DNA of 64,000 bases. Origin: Rhodopirellula islandica. Lineage in GTDB: Bacteria > Planctomycetota > Planctomycetia > Pirellulales > Pirellulaceae. Where the stretch lies: the NCBI RefSeq assembly GCF_001027925.1, contig NZ_LECT01000003.1, positions 1-64,000 of the forward strand, in the 5' to 3' direction. Numbering within the stretch: position 1 is the first letter of the stretch; every line of letters begins with the position of its first letter. The notes below the pieces were generated by a model. The model made no database searches. It had not been told where the DNA came from and saw only the letters and a program-made list of their open reading frames with translations. Positions 1 through 8,293 of this stretch are shown piece after piece. The translations under genes and the position numbers were made by a program.

Positions 1-167
1 GGATCAAGCTGGCTGGTGCAACTGTTTCAGGGCTGGCGGGTGAGATGAAACGCTTTCAGCGTTGATGGGGGCAGTGCGGGGGAGTTGATGCGGCGGGTTG
101 GGACGGAGGGGCGGTGGTGGTCCGAATTCTTGGCAGGGTGGTCAGTGCGCGAACCGAATGCAACTCA

Positions 168-268
168 TTGAAAAAGTTAAATTGACAATTGGAAAATGCA
201 AATTGATGCGATTTCATCCACGCATTCCGGCGTTTTACAATTGTCAATTTGCACTTTCACTTTTTCAA
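168..268. repeat. AT-rich imperfect palindrome
   Basis: The left arm begins TTGAAAAAGTTAAATTGACA and the right arm, around 237-268, is its imperfect reverse complement, with CAATTGTCAATT as the best-matched core. A short related piece (AAATTGACAATT) occurs near 23949-23960, so this is probably a dispersed family. Its base composition is clearly more AT-rich than the flanks. Confidence 0.6.
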
Positions 269-437
269 TCGCGACAAACGCCGTATCAATACCATTCGTC
301 GGAAACCGCCCAAACCGCCTGGTTGATCTCATTTTTATCAGCCCAGGCGTTGCGTTTGAGCGTTTTGGAAGAGTTTTATGTTTGATCGGCAGGAGGAGGC
401 AGGAGGAGGAGATGCTGTGAGGCCTTGCTTAGAACCA

Positions 438-534
438 CGTGAACAACAAGTGACGTAGCGGAAGGGCGCAAGCCCTCCGGTTCCTCACCGGGCGGCTTGC
501 GCCACACCGCTAACATTGTGACTTGTTGTTCACG
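438..534. repeat. 97-bp palindrome
   Basis: The outer arms CGTGAACAACAAGT (438-451) and ACTTGTTGTTCACG (521-534) are perfect reverse complements. Inside them AGCGGAAGGGCGCAAGCC pairs imperfectly with GGCTTGCGCCACACCGCT. The result is one long stem typical of a small non-autonomous palindromic element. It has no coding content. It lacks the GTT/AAC core sites expected of an integron attC. Confidence 0.65.
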
Positions 535-743
535 CGTCGCTTGTGCAGCGGGTTGGGAGGGAGGATTCTCAGGCTGGAAGCCTAAGCCATTTGGGTTGCA
601 AACGACGGGTTGAGCGACTTGCTGAGGTGGCAGGTTGGAGGCCGCGAATTGGATGGCACGGTTGACGTGCGGGAGCTGAGTTTGGATGGGGATGTATTCG
701 AAGCCTGCGAGCGCTGAGCAGAAGCAACGTTGGGCGAAGATCG

Positions 744-977
744 AAGCAGTTGCTGGGGCACAACGATGTGAAGACGACGGAGATCTACACGCACGTGCGA
801 AATCCGCACGAGGCGAAGGTGGTCAGTCCGTTGGATCGGTTGATGCAGGACGGGGAAGCTGAGGAGTTGCGTTTGGGCCGACTGAGGGCCTCAGTCGGCT
901 ACAGGATTGGATGGAGTTGGAGCGGGGCGACTGAAGGGGTTCAGTTGGCTGCAGGTCGTTGGACGGAGACAGAGTAG
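744..977 (+). pseudogene. integron-type tyrosine recombinase, C-terminal remnant
   Basis: The frame reads KQLLGHNDVKTTEIYTHV and then a tail ending SPLDRL. This is the region around the catalytic Tyr of tyrosine recombinases; the LGH-DV-TT-IYTHV pattern followed by SPLD is especially like integron integrases (IntI). Nothing recognisable as the rest of the enzyme (the R, K and HxxR boxes) lies in frame upstream, and the sequence after SPLDRL is low-complexity. It is therefore a decayed 3' fragment. The Tyr itself is kept. It lies about 6 kb left of the attC-like sites in this window, with ordinary chromosomal genes in between, so a link to them is inference. Confidence 0.7.
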
Positions 978-1011
978 TGGTCCGTCAAAGTTAAAAGTGA
1001 GGGTTGATCGT

Positions 1012-1073
1012 AGTGGACGAGGCCACGAGTCCTTGGATTTGACGCCGGTTCAGGACTCGTGGCCTCGTCCACT
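1012..1073. repeat. 22-bp perfect inverted repeat, copy 1 of MITE-like element
   Basis: AGTGGACGAGGCCACGAGTC with CT (1012-1033) and its exact reverse complement (1052-1073) flank an 18-base loop. The same hairpin with an almost identical loop recurs at 35104-35165. The shared sequence extends left to about 977 (TGGTCCGTCAAAGTTAAAAG), but on the right it diverges soon after CCCTAAAA. This copy is therefore incomplete compared with the one at 35067-35197. Confidence 0.8.
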
Positions 1074-1325
1074 GCCCTAAAAACAAGTCCTGCCGACCTG
1101 CTTAGCAAGTTCCAAACAAGACTCCGTCAAAGCGACCTTCATTCAATGAGGGTCGCTTTTTTCGTGCCTGTCATCAAACGCATCTGTCGCACATCGCCAT
1201 CACGCTACACCGCCCCGGATGGGGCCGTCGTGGAGATGCTGCGTCGTTCCTATCTTTTCACTGGGTGTGGTCGATGGGCTTGGCTACCCGTCTTCGAAGC
1301 TCATCGTATGGAAACGTGAAGACGC
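1074..1325. other. intergenic, repeat fragments
   Basis: No supported gene. It holds CCTGCCGACCTGCTTAG near 1090, a piece also seen in the palindrome at 22134-22256. It also holds a CCCCGGATGGGGCCGTCGT piece near 1213, matching the CCCCATCCGGGG repeats at 24.1 and 55.6 kb. Confidence 0.5.
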
Positions 1326-1715
1326 TCAAGTCCACTTCCAAACCGTCCAGAAGTGCACCGTCATCGCGACGATCGACGCGACAATCGAGATCGCAGTCGG
1401 AATCTCGTAGTGGTACTGCAAACGTTTGTGATTGCCCCAGTACCAGCGGAAATGAATGAACAGGCTCACGCAGATCAGCAGCACTCCAAACGTGATTGCG
1501 GGCGTGCCGTTGTATTCCTTCCAGAACATGGGGGACATTTGCCCTCGGTGGGCAAGGTTGATCGTGGTTGCTCGCTGAACGAGGCAGCATCGCAGTCCGT
1601 GGAGACAAACCACTGCTGCGATGCCCACTCCCACGACCCGCCGTGTGATCGGCCCACCGTCGGGGCCGTCTGACAAGCGGTCAGCCAAATCGAGGATCCA
1701 ATCGTGTTGATACAT
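1326..1715 (-). CDS. small hypothetical membrane protein
   Basis: Predicted product is 129 residues from ATG at 1715 (MYQHDWILDLADRL). The frame stays open further upstream, but that part is Arg/Pro/Cys-rich and unlike coding sequence, so the inner Met was chosen. Three hydrophobic segments are visible: about residues 22-40, 69-85 and 95-115. The last two are separated by a basic stretch containing RWYWGNHKR. I do not recognise a family. It stands alone on its strand next to repeat-rich DNA. Confidence that it is a real gene is moderate, resting on the clear membrane segments and a plausible start. Confidence 0.5.
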   Translation of the reverse strand: MYQHDWILDLADRLSDGPDGGPITRRVVGVGIAAVVCLHGLRCCLVQRATTINLAHRGQMSPMFWKEYNGTPAITFGVLLICVSLFIHFRWYWGNHKRLQYHYEIPTAISIVASIVAMTVHFWTVWKWT

Positions 1716-2031
1716 GGTCGTGGCGTGGTCGTGAGGAAGGCTCGGTGAACGTCCTTCCTTTCCCAGGTTCCATCTCGGGGCGATCGGGGCGCAACAATCG
1801 GCGTGCGGAGCTCGATTCCATGACGAGGCTCCGTTCTCGCTTGTCGTGCGAGCGCATTTTGGGTGACGGGATTGCCAGGTTGTGGTCGGCGTCATCCAGC
1901 GACGGGGGACGCCTGCGAAGGAACTCTGTGCACCTGGAATCCCGGAAGGATGCTACGGGACCCCCTGGCGGGGTGTGCGCGGTATGATGAGCGCCGGACG
2001 ACCACTCATTTGGAAACTCAAAGGTGCGAAC
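1716..2031. other. divergent intergenic region
   Basis: A 316-base spacer between the leftward membrane protein and the rightward radical SAM gene. It should hold both promoters, but no box can be assigned by eye with confidence. No convincing gene is seen. Confidence 0.5.
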
Positions 2032-3735
2032 ATGTCACGGATCGCGATCATCAACCCTGCCTTTGAAGTCTCCTATTGGGGGCTGGAGTATTCGCAGCCA
2101 CTGTTTGGCAAAAAGGCCAACATGCCAGTTGCCAGTCTGCCATTGTTGGCCGCTCTGACACCGCCTGAACATGAAGTCGTCTTGTTCGATGAGAATGTCG
2201 AAACGCTGGATTTTGAAGAATTGGAAACCTTCGACATCGTCGCGCTCACGGGCATGAGCGTGCAGCGATTTCGGATGGATTCGATCGTCTCTGAATTGAA
2301 GGACCGGGGGTGTTTCGTTGTCATCGGTGGACCCTGGGTGACGGTCGAAGAAGATTACTTCGGCGATCGCGCCGATGTCATTTTCATAGGCGAAGCCGAA
2401 GACACTTGGCCTCGGTTCCTGAAGGAATGGCAAGATGACGAGCATCAGCACCGGTACGAGCAAACTGAGAAGACGGAGATGGCGACCGTCCCCACGCCGC
2501 GTCACGATCTTCTGAAAAACAAACACTACCTGGTCGGCAGCCTGCAGATTTCGCGGGGCTGTCCGTTTCAGTGCGAGTTCTGCGACATCATTGTCACCTT
2601 TGGTCGTCGCCCCCGCATCAAACAGGCGTCGCAAGTGACCGCCGAGCTGGACAGCTTGCTTGGACAGGGGATGCACATCGTTTTCATCGTCGATGACAAC
2701 CTCATTGGCAACAAGGCTGCGATCAAACCCGTCCTTCGCGAAGTCGCAGCGTGGCAGCAAAAACACGGCTACCCCATCGTGTTCAGCACCGAAGCGTCCT
2801 TGGATTTGTGCGAAGACGATGAACTGATGGAGCTGATGGCCGAGGCCAACATTCAGTCCGTGTTCATCGGACTGGAAAGCCCTGATGAGGAGTCACTCAA
2901 AGAAACCAAGAAGTACCAAAACGTCCGCAGTCGCGGAGGCACGATGCTGGACAAGGTCCACCGGATCCAGGACTTTGGGTTGGAGGTGTGGTGTGGATTG
3001 ATCGTTGGTTTTGACAATGACACGTCCGCGATCTTTGCCACTCAGCAAAAGTTTCTGAAGGATTCCCGGATCGCGCATGCCATGGTCGGTCTCCTGCATG
3101 CCATCCCCAAAACCCCCTTGCACGCCCGGTTGTTGGAAGAGGGAAGGTTGGACTTGGCCGACGAACATCACTTTGGCACCAACGTCATCCCCAAAGGCAT
3201 GACACGTGACGAATTGCTGCAGGGGTACTTGGAGACGATGCGAAACGCGTATGAGCCAGACGTCTACTTCGATCGCTTGGATCAGCTGTTTGTGCGAGAC
3301 CGATTTGAGTTTCGTGCTCTGAACACGGACTACTTCCAGCAGCATCCATGGCAGCGTCGCAAGCAGTTCGCCATCTTCACGGCGGGATTTGTGGCCATGT
3401 TCATCCGGTTGATGTGGAAGATCCCCGATGCTGACCTGCGTCGAACCTACCGACGTCAGATCTGGGGGGCGGTCCGGAAGAGGTTCACGTCCCCGGATAT
3501 CTATTTCTTCTATGTGCTGAAATGCGCGATGCACTACCACCACCACCGAATGACGACGGAGATGATTGACGATCCCTCCAAGTTTGTCTCCAGCTATGGC
3601 AAGGCGATGCGTTCCGACCAACCTGCCGCAGAGAAGGCGAGCTGCCATCCCGTTCCAGAACTGCAACCGGCGGGAAACGTTGGCGTCGTTGCGTCGCCCG
3701 GTCTGCCGGTGGTCGAGGTCGGTTCATCCAGCTGA
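2032..3735 (+). CDS. B12-binding domain radical SAM protein (DUF4070 type)
   Basis: Predicted product is 567 residues. The N-terminal part (about 1-140) resembles a cobalamin-binding Rossmann domain. A radical SAM core follows, with the cluster motif CPFQCEFC (three Cys spaced CxxxCxxC) near residue 180. Later come STEASLDL and GLESPDEESL, typical of this superfamily, and a C-terminal region like DUF4070. Relatives include methyltransferase-type B12-radical SAM enzymes such as hopanoid methylases, so transfer of a methyl or similar group to a lipid or other unreactive carbon is plausible. The substrate cannot be read from sequence. The start was set at ATG 2032 (MSRIAIINPAFE), where the conserved domain begins; an in-frame ATG at 1984 would add 16 poorly conserved residues. 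The final 40 residues or so are low-complexity. No partner gene is adjacent. Confidence 0.85.
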   Translation: MSRIAIINPAFEVSYWGLEYSQPLFGKKANMPVASLPLLAALTPPEHEVVLFDENVETLDFEELETFDIVALTGMSVQRFRMDSIVSELKDRGCFVVIGGPWVTVEEDYFGDRADVIFIGEAEDTWPRFLKEWQDDEHQHRYEQTEKTEMATVPTPRHDLLKNKHYLVGSLQISRGCPFQCEFCDIIVTFGRRPRIKQASQVTAELDSLLGQGMHIVFIVDDNLIGNKAAIKPVLREVAAWQQKHGYPIVFSTEASLDLCEDDELMELMAEANIQSVFIGLESPDEESLKETKKYQNVRSRGGTMLDKVHRIQDFGLEVWCGLIVGFDNDTSAIFATQQKFLKDSRIAHAMVGLLHAIPKTPLHARLLEEGRLDLADEHHFGTNVIPKGMTRDELLQGYLETMRNAYEPDVYFDRLDQLFVRDRFEFRALNTDYFQQHPWQRRKQFAIFTAGFVAMFIRLMWKIPDADLRRTYRRQIWGAVRKRFTSPDIYFFYVLKCAMHYHHHRMTTEMIDDPSKFVSSYGKAMRSDQPAAEKASCHPVPELQPAGNVGVVASPGLPVVEVGSSS

Positions 3736-4072
3736 GCAACTGCTCGCCTTGAGCGGTGAGGCAGGAATGTTTGGGGTGATTCCCGCGAGCCGTTTGGGAA
3801 TTGGTGCCGACTCGTTTCGGTCGTCTCCCTGCTCAAGTAGGCCGGATCAAGCCGCTTCGGCGCCGCTCCGGCAGATGAGCCGACCTTTTCAGATGAGTCA
3901 TTGCCGGATGTGCATCGCAAAGCCTCCTTCATCCGGCCTACGGTGGTCGCGCAGTCTTCTGCCGCGGGCGGGGTTCGCAAGACGTAGCGAGCCAGGTGTC
4001 CACCGAGCATGGTCAACTTGTTCCGGTGGCAGTAGGTTGTGGGTTTTCACGCTTCTGACCTTCTCCTCGACC
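3736..4072. other. intergenic spacer
   Basis: 337 bases without a supported gene. The frame of the downstream protease stays open through it, but the translation is Arg/Ser/Pro-rich without domain signal, and the true start is the signal-peptide Met at 4073. A piece resembling a common dispersed motif (GAGCCGTTTGGG, near 3787) is present. Confidence 0.5.
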
Positions 4073-5608
4073 ATGCTCATGCGACTTTCCTGGATCGTTC
4101 TATCTGCGTTGGTGACTTTGCCACTGCCCGGACAACTGGTTTCGGCCGATGAGCCGGTGCGACTCGACCCTCGATCCCCACGTTGGTCTCCGTTGGTGGA
4201 TGTCATCGCCAAGGTGGAACCTGCGGTCGTCGGTCTGTTTTTGGAAGGCGAAGAACCAGGGCACTTCAACACGGGCAGTGGAACCATCATCCACTCCTCG
4301 GGCTACGTCCTGACCAACGACCATGTCCTGTCGAGCGACGAAGGCTATGTCGTGCTCGGCAAGATGGCGGGACGCTTTGAGGTCGTGGCGAGACTGCCTG
4401 AAAAGGACATTGCCATCGTCCGAATCCTTCACGTCAAAGGACGCTTGCCCGTCGTACCTCTCGGACACAGCAATGACGTGCACAACGGCGAGGCGGTCGT
4501 CGTCGCGGGCAACCCCGGTGGTCGCGGGATCACAATCACGTCCGGCATCATCAGCTCCAAGAAAACCTACTTGGACATGCCCAACGCCTTGGTCGCGACG
4601 AAGTACAACTTGCTCGCACGAGACGATTACTTGCGATTCGACGCAGCCAGCAATCGTGGCAACTCAGGCGGTCCGTTGGTCAACATGGAAGGCAAGATCA
4701 TCGGGATCGTTTCGCGTGTGAATCCCGACGAGCAGAACGCAAGCTTTGCGATTCCGATCGATCGAGTTCGCAAGTTGATCGGACGGATTGTCGAGCCGGA
4801 ACTGCGTCACGATCGCTGGGTGGGCATGACGCTCAATCCACTTGCCGAAGCTGCCCTCGTCGCATCCGTCGAAAAGGAGTCCCCCGCCGAAGTCGCCGGA
4901 ATCCTCGCGGGGGACGTGATCGAGTCCGTCGGTGGTGCTCGAGTCCGCAACGCGGCCCAGTGGACGTTGGCACTGGATCAGGTGCTGAGAGAATCCGAGG
5001 AAGTGGAGGTGCTCGCAAGCCGAAATGGTTCCGCGTTGCCGATTTCGATTCAAACGGTTCCGGTGCCAGCGCTGGAAGGTGTCCAACTGGACGATCAGGA
5101 GCCTGGTCTGGACTATCGGATGTACTTGGGCAAGTTCAAAAAATTGCCTGATTTTGAAGCGATGGAAGTGGCTCGAGTCGGGCAGGTGGATGCATTGGAC
5201 TTGGAAGCGATTCAAGGGGACCAGCGAGACGATTTCGCGTTGATCATGGATGCGATGATCCATGTTCCCGAGGACGGGCTGTATCGCTTTGAAATCACCT
5301 CGGATGATGGCAGCCGAGTCTTTCTGCATGACCAGCTCCTCCTGGACCACGATGGCAATCATCCGCCCATGACCGTCAGTCGCTTGGTTCGAGCCAATGC
5401 TGGTCTGCACCCCATTCGAATCGAATATTTCGAGGGCGGAGGAGACCAAACCTTGACGGCAGGATTGACCCGAGTGGATGCCTCCGAAGGTGATTCGTCC
5501 GAGGAATTGGACTCTCAGGCGGAAGCAATGCCTCTTGATTTGCAGTTCTTTCGCGTGCCTGTCCCTGAGCCAACCGCGGAACCAACATCCGACGCTGCGA
5601 GCGAGTAA
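4073..5608 (+). CDS. exported trypsin-like serine protease with PDZ and PA14 domains
   Basis: Predicted product is 511 residues. A signal peptide covers about 1-25 (ending LVSADE), so the protein is exported. The protease domain (about 40-220) has the full triad of DegP-like enzymes: His84 in TNDHVL, Asp112 in KDIAIV and Ser198 in GNSGGP. A PDZ domain follows at about 255-335. A PA14-like domain lies at about 390-475, with the segment DGLYRFEITSDDGSRVFLHD. PA14 domains usually bind carbohydrate, so this may be a surface or periplasmic protease tethered to polysaccharide; that role is inference. MLMRLSW at 4073 and MRLSW at 4079 are both usable starts. It precedes the DUF1080 gene by 86 bases on the same strand. 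Confidence 0.88.
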   Translation: MLMRLSWIVLSALVTLPLPGQLVSADEPVRLDPRSPRWSPLVDVIAKVEPAVVGLFLEGEEPGHFNTGSGTIIHSSGYVLTNDHVLSSDEGYVVLGKMAGRFEVVARLPEKDIAIVRILHVKGRLPVVPLGHSNDVHNGEAVVVAGNPGGRGITITSGIISSKKTYLDMPNALVATKYNLLARDDYLRFDAASNRGNSGGPLVNMEGKIIGIVSRVNPDEQNASFAIPIDRVRKLIGRIVEPELRHDRWVGMTLNPLAEAALVASVEKESPAEVAGILAGDVIESVGGARVRNAAQWTLALDQVLRESEEVEVLASRNGSALPISIQTVPVPALEGVQLDDQEPGLDYRMYLGKFKKLPDFEAMEVARVGQVDALDLEAIQGDQRDDFALIMDAMIHVPEDGLYRFEITSDDGSRVFLHDQLLLDHDGNHPPMTVSRLVRANAGLHPIRIEYFEGGGDQTLTAGLTRVDASEGDSSEELDSQAEAMPLDLQFFRVPVPEPTAEPTSDAASE

Positions 5609-5694
5609 AATCTTTGCGAGCTGCTCTGTTTGAGCAGCCAAGCGGTTTTTCCTGCCCCTTGTTCCCATCACACTTTCCCACCCCCGAATTGCCG

Positions 5695-6396
5695 ATGAAA
5701 ACCTTGCTCTTCGCTTCCGCGATCCTGTCTCTCTCCACCCTTGTTCACGCACCCCAGACCGCTCGTGCAGAGGATGCCACGGCGAAAGCCGGGGAGTGGG
5801 AAACGCTTTTTGATGGCAGCAACTTGGACGCCTGGCGCGAATACAATCGCGATTCGGTGACGACCGGCTGGAAGGTCGACGGCGACGCGTTGACCTGCAT
5901 TTCACGCAAGGACCAAGGCGACGCCGCCCGTGGTGAAAACATCATCACGAAAGAAAAGTTCGCTGCCTTTGAGTTGGAGCTCGACTTCAAGGTCACCCCT
6001 GCTGCGAACAGCGGCGTCATGTTTCATGTCGTCGAAACCAAAAAACCACCCTACTACACCGGCCCCGAAATTCAGATCCAAGACCACAAGGGCGGCCACG
6101 ATCCACAGAAATGTGGTTGGCTGTACCAGCTGTATTCCTCCGACACGGACGCCACGAAACCCGTTGGCGAGTGGAATCATTTGCGAGTGTTGATCACCCC
6201 TGAGAAATGCGAGATTGCGGTCAATGGAGTGCTCTACTGTGAGTTCGTCAAAGGCAGTGATGACTGGAACGAACGTGTCGCCAAATCCAAGTTCGGCAAG
6301 TGGGAAGGCTTTGGTGAGCCCACCGAAGGTCACATTTGTTTGCAGGATCACAACGACGAAGTTTCGTATCGGAACATCCGCATTCGCCGACTGTAG
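5695..6396 (+). CDS. exported DUF1080 (3-keto-disaccharide hydrolase domain) protein
   Basis: Predicted product is 233 residues: signal peptide (about 1-22, ending ARA) and one DUF1080 domain. Family landmarks are WETLFDGSNLDAW at the start, NSGVMFHV in the middle, GPEIQIQDHKGG, GEWNHLRV, and the C-terminal GHICLQDHNDEVSYRNIRIR. The fold is a concanavalin-like beta sandwich. Some members act on 3-keto sugars; most planctomycete paralogs are untested, so hydrolysis of an extracellular sugar is only likely. The start at ATG 5695 gives a clean signal peptide, although the frame is open from 5614. A strong hairpin downstream (6471-6513) probably ends this transcript. Confidence 0.85.
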   Translation: MKTLLFASAILSLSTLVHAPQTARAEDATAKAGEWETLFDGSNLDAWREYNRDSVTTGWKVDGDALTCISRKDQGDAARGENIITKEKFAAFELELDFKVTPAANSGVMFHVVETKKPPYYTGPEIQIQDHKGGHDPQKCGWLYQLYSSDTDATKPVGEWNHLRVLITPEKCEIAVNGVLYCEFVKGSDDWNERVAKSKFGKWEGFGEPTEGHICLQDHNDEVSYRNIRIRRL

Positions 6397-6470
6397 GCCA
6401 ATTCACTCCTCGCCACCGGTATCATTGCGGTGCCCTGCGACGATCATCCTGAAAGGACTCACAACCACAG

Positions 6471-6513
6471 CAGCCGTCGGTAACCGCACGAGTTACCGAC
6501 GGCTGTTTCTTGC
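6471..6513 (+). terminator. rho-independent-like terminator
   Basis: CAGCCGTCGGTAAC and GTTACCGACGGCTG form a perfect 14-bp stem with a 7-base loop, followed by TTTCTT. It lies 75 bases after the DUF1080 stop codon. Confidence 0.75.
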
Positions 6514-6956
6514 GTCTCTCTCCCCCCCTTCCTCTTCCCTCCTCCTACCGCTTCCCCCACCGTACAAACGCGTTCTCCGTGGCCAGGGAGCAATGCAGGA
6601 CGCGAAAGTCGCCCCAACCTCCATGAAGGACGCGAAAATCGCAGGACCGTCTCGCGATTCACGGGCAGTTCCTTCGTCAGCCCCTTGGGATGCGTGTGTG
6701 CGTACCGCCGAAGCCATTTCAGAAACCGTATTCGGTCACTTTTGCTGACATCGTCCGCCGATGCCACGTCCACCTCAAAGCCCGCTGGTGTCGTCAGAAC
6801 GACTTCCAGGAGTGGCAACATTGCCGCAGCAACACGCAGCAGGTAAGATTTTGAGCACGGGAGTGAGTTGAGTGATATTGGTCAAACACCCCAACTCACT
6901 TACCCCGTATCATGCAATTTCCCGAATACGACCTACTGAGTAGGGTTGAATCTATT
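6514..6956. other. intergenic region upstream of the cassette array
   Basis: No supported gene. A reading frame on the minus strand ending near 6600 (with VVLTTPAGFEVDVA and DRIRFLKWLRRY) looks faintly protein-like but matches nothing I recognise; it could be a decayed gene. An inverted repeat, ACGGGAGTGAGTTG (6857-6870) against CAACTCACTTACCCCGT (6892-6908), lies 49 bases before the first GTTATGC core. It may belong to an attachment site or promoter region of the cassette array. Confidence 0.45.
6857..6908. repeat. inverted repeat upstream of first cassette
   Basis: The arms AGTGAGTTG and CAACTCACT pair, with flanking ACGGG/CCCGT extending the stem past a small bulge. It is too short and lacks the inner arms of the two attC-like sites downstream, so it is not called attC. 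Confidence 0.5.
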
Positions 6957-6963
6957 GTTATGC
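6957..6963 (+). other. possible integron recombination core (GTTATGC)
   Basis: GTTATGC lies 17 bases before the HEPN gene start. It resembles the R' core at the end of the first attC-like site (GTTATCC). If recombination occurs between G and TT, as in known integrons, the first cassette would run from 6958 to about 8394. The match is only seven bases, so confidence is low. Confidence 0.4.
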
Positions 6964-6979
6964 CTGAAAGTCCTCCTGC

Positions 6980-8293
6980 ATGAGCAGCGAAAGTAGTCAG
7001 CCAAAATCAATGATCCACAACGCGGTTGCCGAGTTCCTGCACGATCTCGAGGGTGTGAATCATGCAGTGCAGATTGCGTGCCCGATAGTTCAGGCTGCTT
7101 CGGCTAAGACGCGTACCAAGTTCGAGGATTTCTCGGAGCCGTTTAAAAAGGAGGCGAGCGAGGAGGATTCTTCCCCGGTCTTTCACGTGCCCTTTGCTTC
7201 AGACAAGGAGTTTCGTGAACTTCGGCGACGAGACGCAGCCCTGCGAAGCGCCCTTTTTCAGACCCCTCGCGCATTGCTTGTTGCAATGGTTAGTACGTAC
7301 GATGCATTTCTCGGGCGGTTGCTGCGTTCCGTGTACCTCCTGACACCGGATCAGCTTAACGCGTCCGAACGCACTTTTTCGTTCTCGGAGTTAGTTAGCT
7401 TCGGGTCAATCGAGGCTGCTCGCGAACACATGGTCTCAGCGGAGATTGAGTCGGTCCTCCGAAAGAGCCACACGGAGCAGTTTGAGTATCTTGAGAAGCG
7501 TCTCGCAATTCCCCTTCGTAAAGGCCTTGATTCGTGGTCAACTTTCGTGGAATTGACGCAGCGTCGCAATCTCTTCGTTCATGCTGACGGGATAGTCTCG
7601 CGCCAGTACTTGAAGGTATGTGCGGACGCTGGGGTGGAGTTAAAGGAAAACTTGCTGGGCAAACGACTGCACGTTGGCCCTGCTTATTTTGAGAAGGCTT
7701 TTGACTGCCTCTATGAAATTGCCGTCAAGTTGGCTCACACGATTTGGCGTAAGCTTTCGCCGGGCGACCTGCAGTCTGCTGATGACTCGCTTAACAGCAC
7801 TTGCTATCAGTTGCTCGAAACTGAGCGTTACAACCTGGCTCATGAGTTGCTGGTTTTTGCTACGACCGGCCAGCCACGCCACAGTTCAGCCTTTCGTCGC
7901 CGTATGCTGGTTATAAATCGAGCCATTGCAGTGAAGTTCGGGGGTATCGAGAGCGCGCCTTGGCCGCTCGATACCGAGGACTGGTCTGACTGCGGTGACC
8001 CCTTTGCACTAGCGGTTGCCGTTCTTAGCGATGACCTCGAGACCGCAACTGCGGTTATGCGGAGGATTGGGCCCGATCACGAACTTGTGCACCCAATAGC
8101 ATACGGTAGTTGGCCGCTGTTTAGATCTTTTCGTGAGACCGAAGAGTTTCGAGATACCTACAAGGAAATCTACGGCGACGAATTTACTGTAACTGAAGAT
8201 AAGACAGCAGAAGAAGCCAGCGTCGATCCTGATAGTCGCACTGAGACCGACGAGGATGGTGAAGATGGTGGTCCGCAACACCTGCTGGCATAA
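6980..8293 (+). CDS. HEPN-motif protein, probable integron cassette cargo
   Basis: Predicted product is 437 residues. I do not recognise a named family. The central helical region (about 100-210) holds the pattern of HEPN ribonucleases: a helix with YDAFLGRLLR and then R196-N-L-F-V-H201, the R-N-x-x-x-H signature. HEPN domains with this signature are often metal-independent RNases in toxin, abortive-infection and RNA-processing systems. The N-terminus (1-90) is charged and the last 40 residues or so are strongly acidic. No signal peptide or membrane segment is seen. The stop codon TAA lies inside the R'' end of the first attC-like site, as is usual for cassette genes. No antitoxin-like partner is encoded in the same cassette. 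RNase activity and a defence role are inference. Confidence 0.6.
   Translation: MSSESSQPKSMIHNAVAEFLHDLEGVNHAVQIACPIVQAASAKTRTKFEDFSEPFKKEASEEDSSPVFHVPFASDKEFRELRRRDAALRSALFQTPRALLVAMVSTYDAFLGRLLRSVYLLTPDQLNASERTFSFSELVSFGSIEAAREHMVSAEIESVLRKSHTEQFEYLEKRLAIPLRKGLDSWSTFVELTQRRNLFVHADGIVSRQYLKVCADAGVELKENLLGKRLHVGPAYFEKAFDCLYEIAVKLAHTIWRKLSPGDLQSADDSLNSTCYQLLETERYNLAHELLVFATTGQPRHSSAFRRRMLVINRAIAVKFGGIESAPWPLDTEDWSDCGDPFALAVAVLSDDLETATAVMRRIGPDHELVHPIAYGSWPLFRSFRETEEFRDTYKEIYGDEFTVTEDKTAEEASVDPDSRTETDEDGEDGGPQHLLA

Larger units (their letters stand above)
1..743. other. repeat-rich non-coding stretch
   Basis: No open frame here looks like a protein gene. The reading frames present are short, of low complexity and overlap on both strands. 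The stretch holds two large palindromes (listed separately) and ends at a recombinase remnant. It reads like a decayed intergenic region rather than an active locus. Confidence 0.6.

Noticed and set aside
438..534. Considered as an attC site
   Set aside because: It lacks AAC/GTT core sites and an extrahelical base, so it was called a plain palindrome.
1059..1319. 86-codon frame spanning a hairpin repeat
   Set aside because: It starts inside the inverted repeat and shows no domain; judged non-coding.
3566..4072. Possible 169-residue N-terminal extension of the protease
   Set aside because: The translation is Arg/Ser/Pro-rich and overlaps the radical SAM gene. The signal peptide begins only at 4073.
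4664..5905. 413-codon open frame on the minus strand
   Set aside because: Covers the protease and DUF1080 genes in antisense, without a recognisable domain.
6459..6821. 120-codon minus-strand frame beside the cassette array
   Set aside because: It overlaps the terminator hairpin and half of it is low-complexity. Only the first 50 residues look protein-like, and they match no family I recognise.
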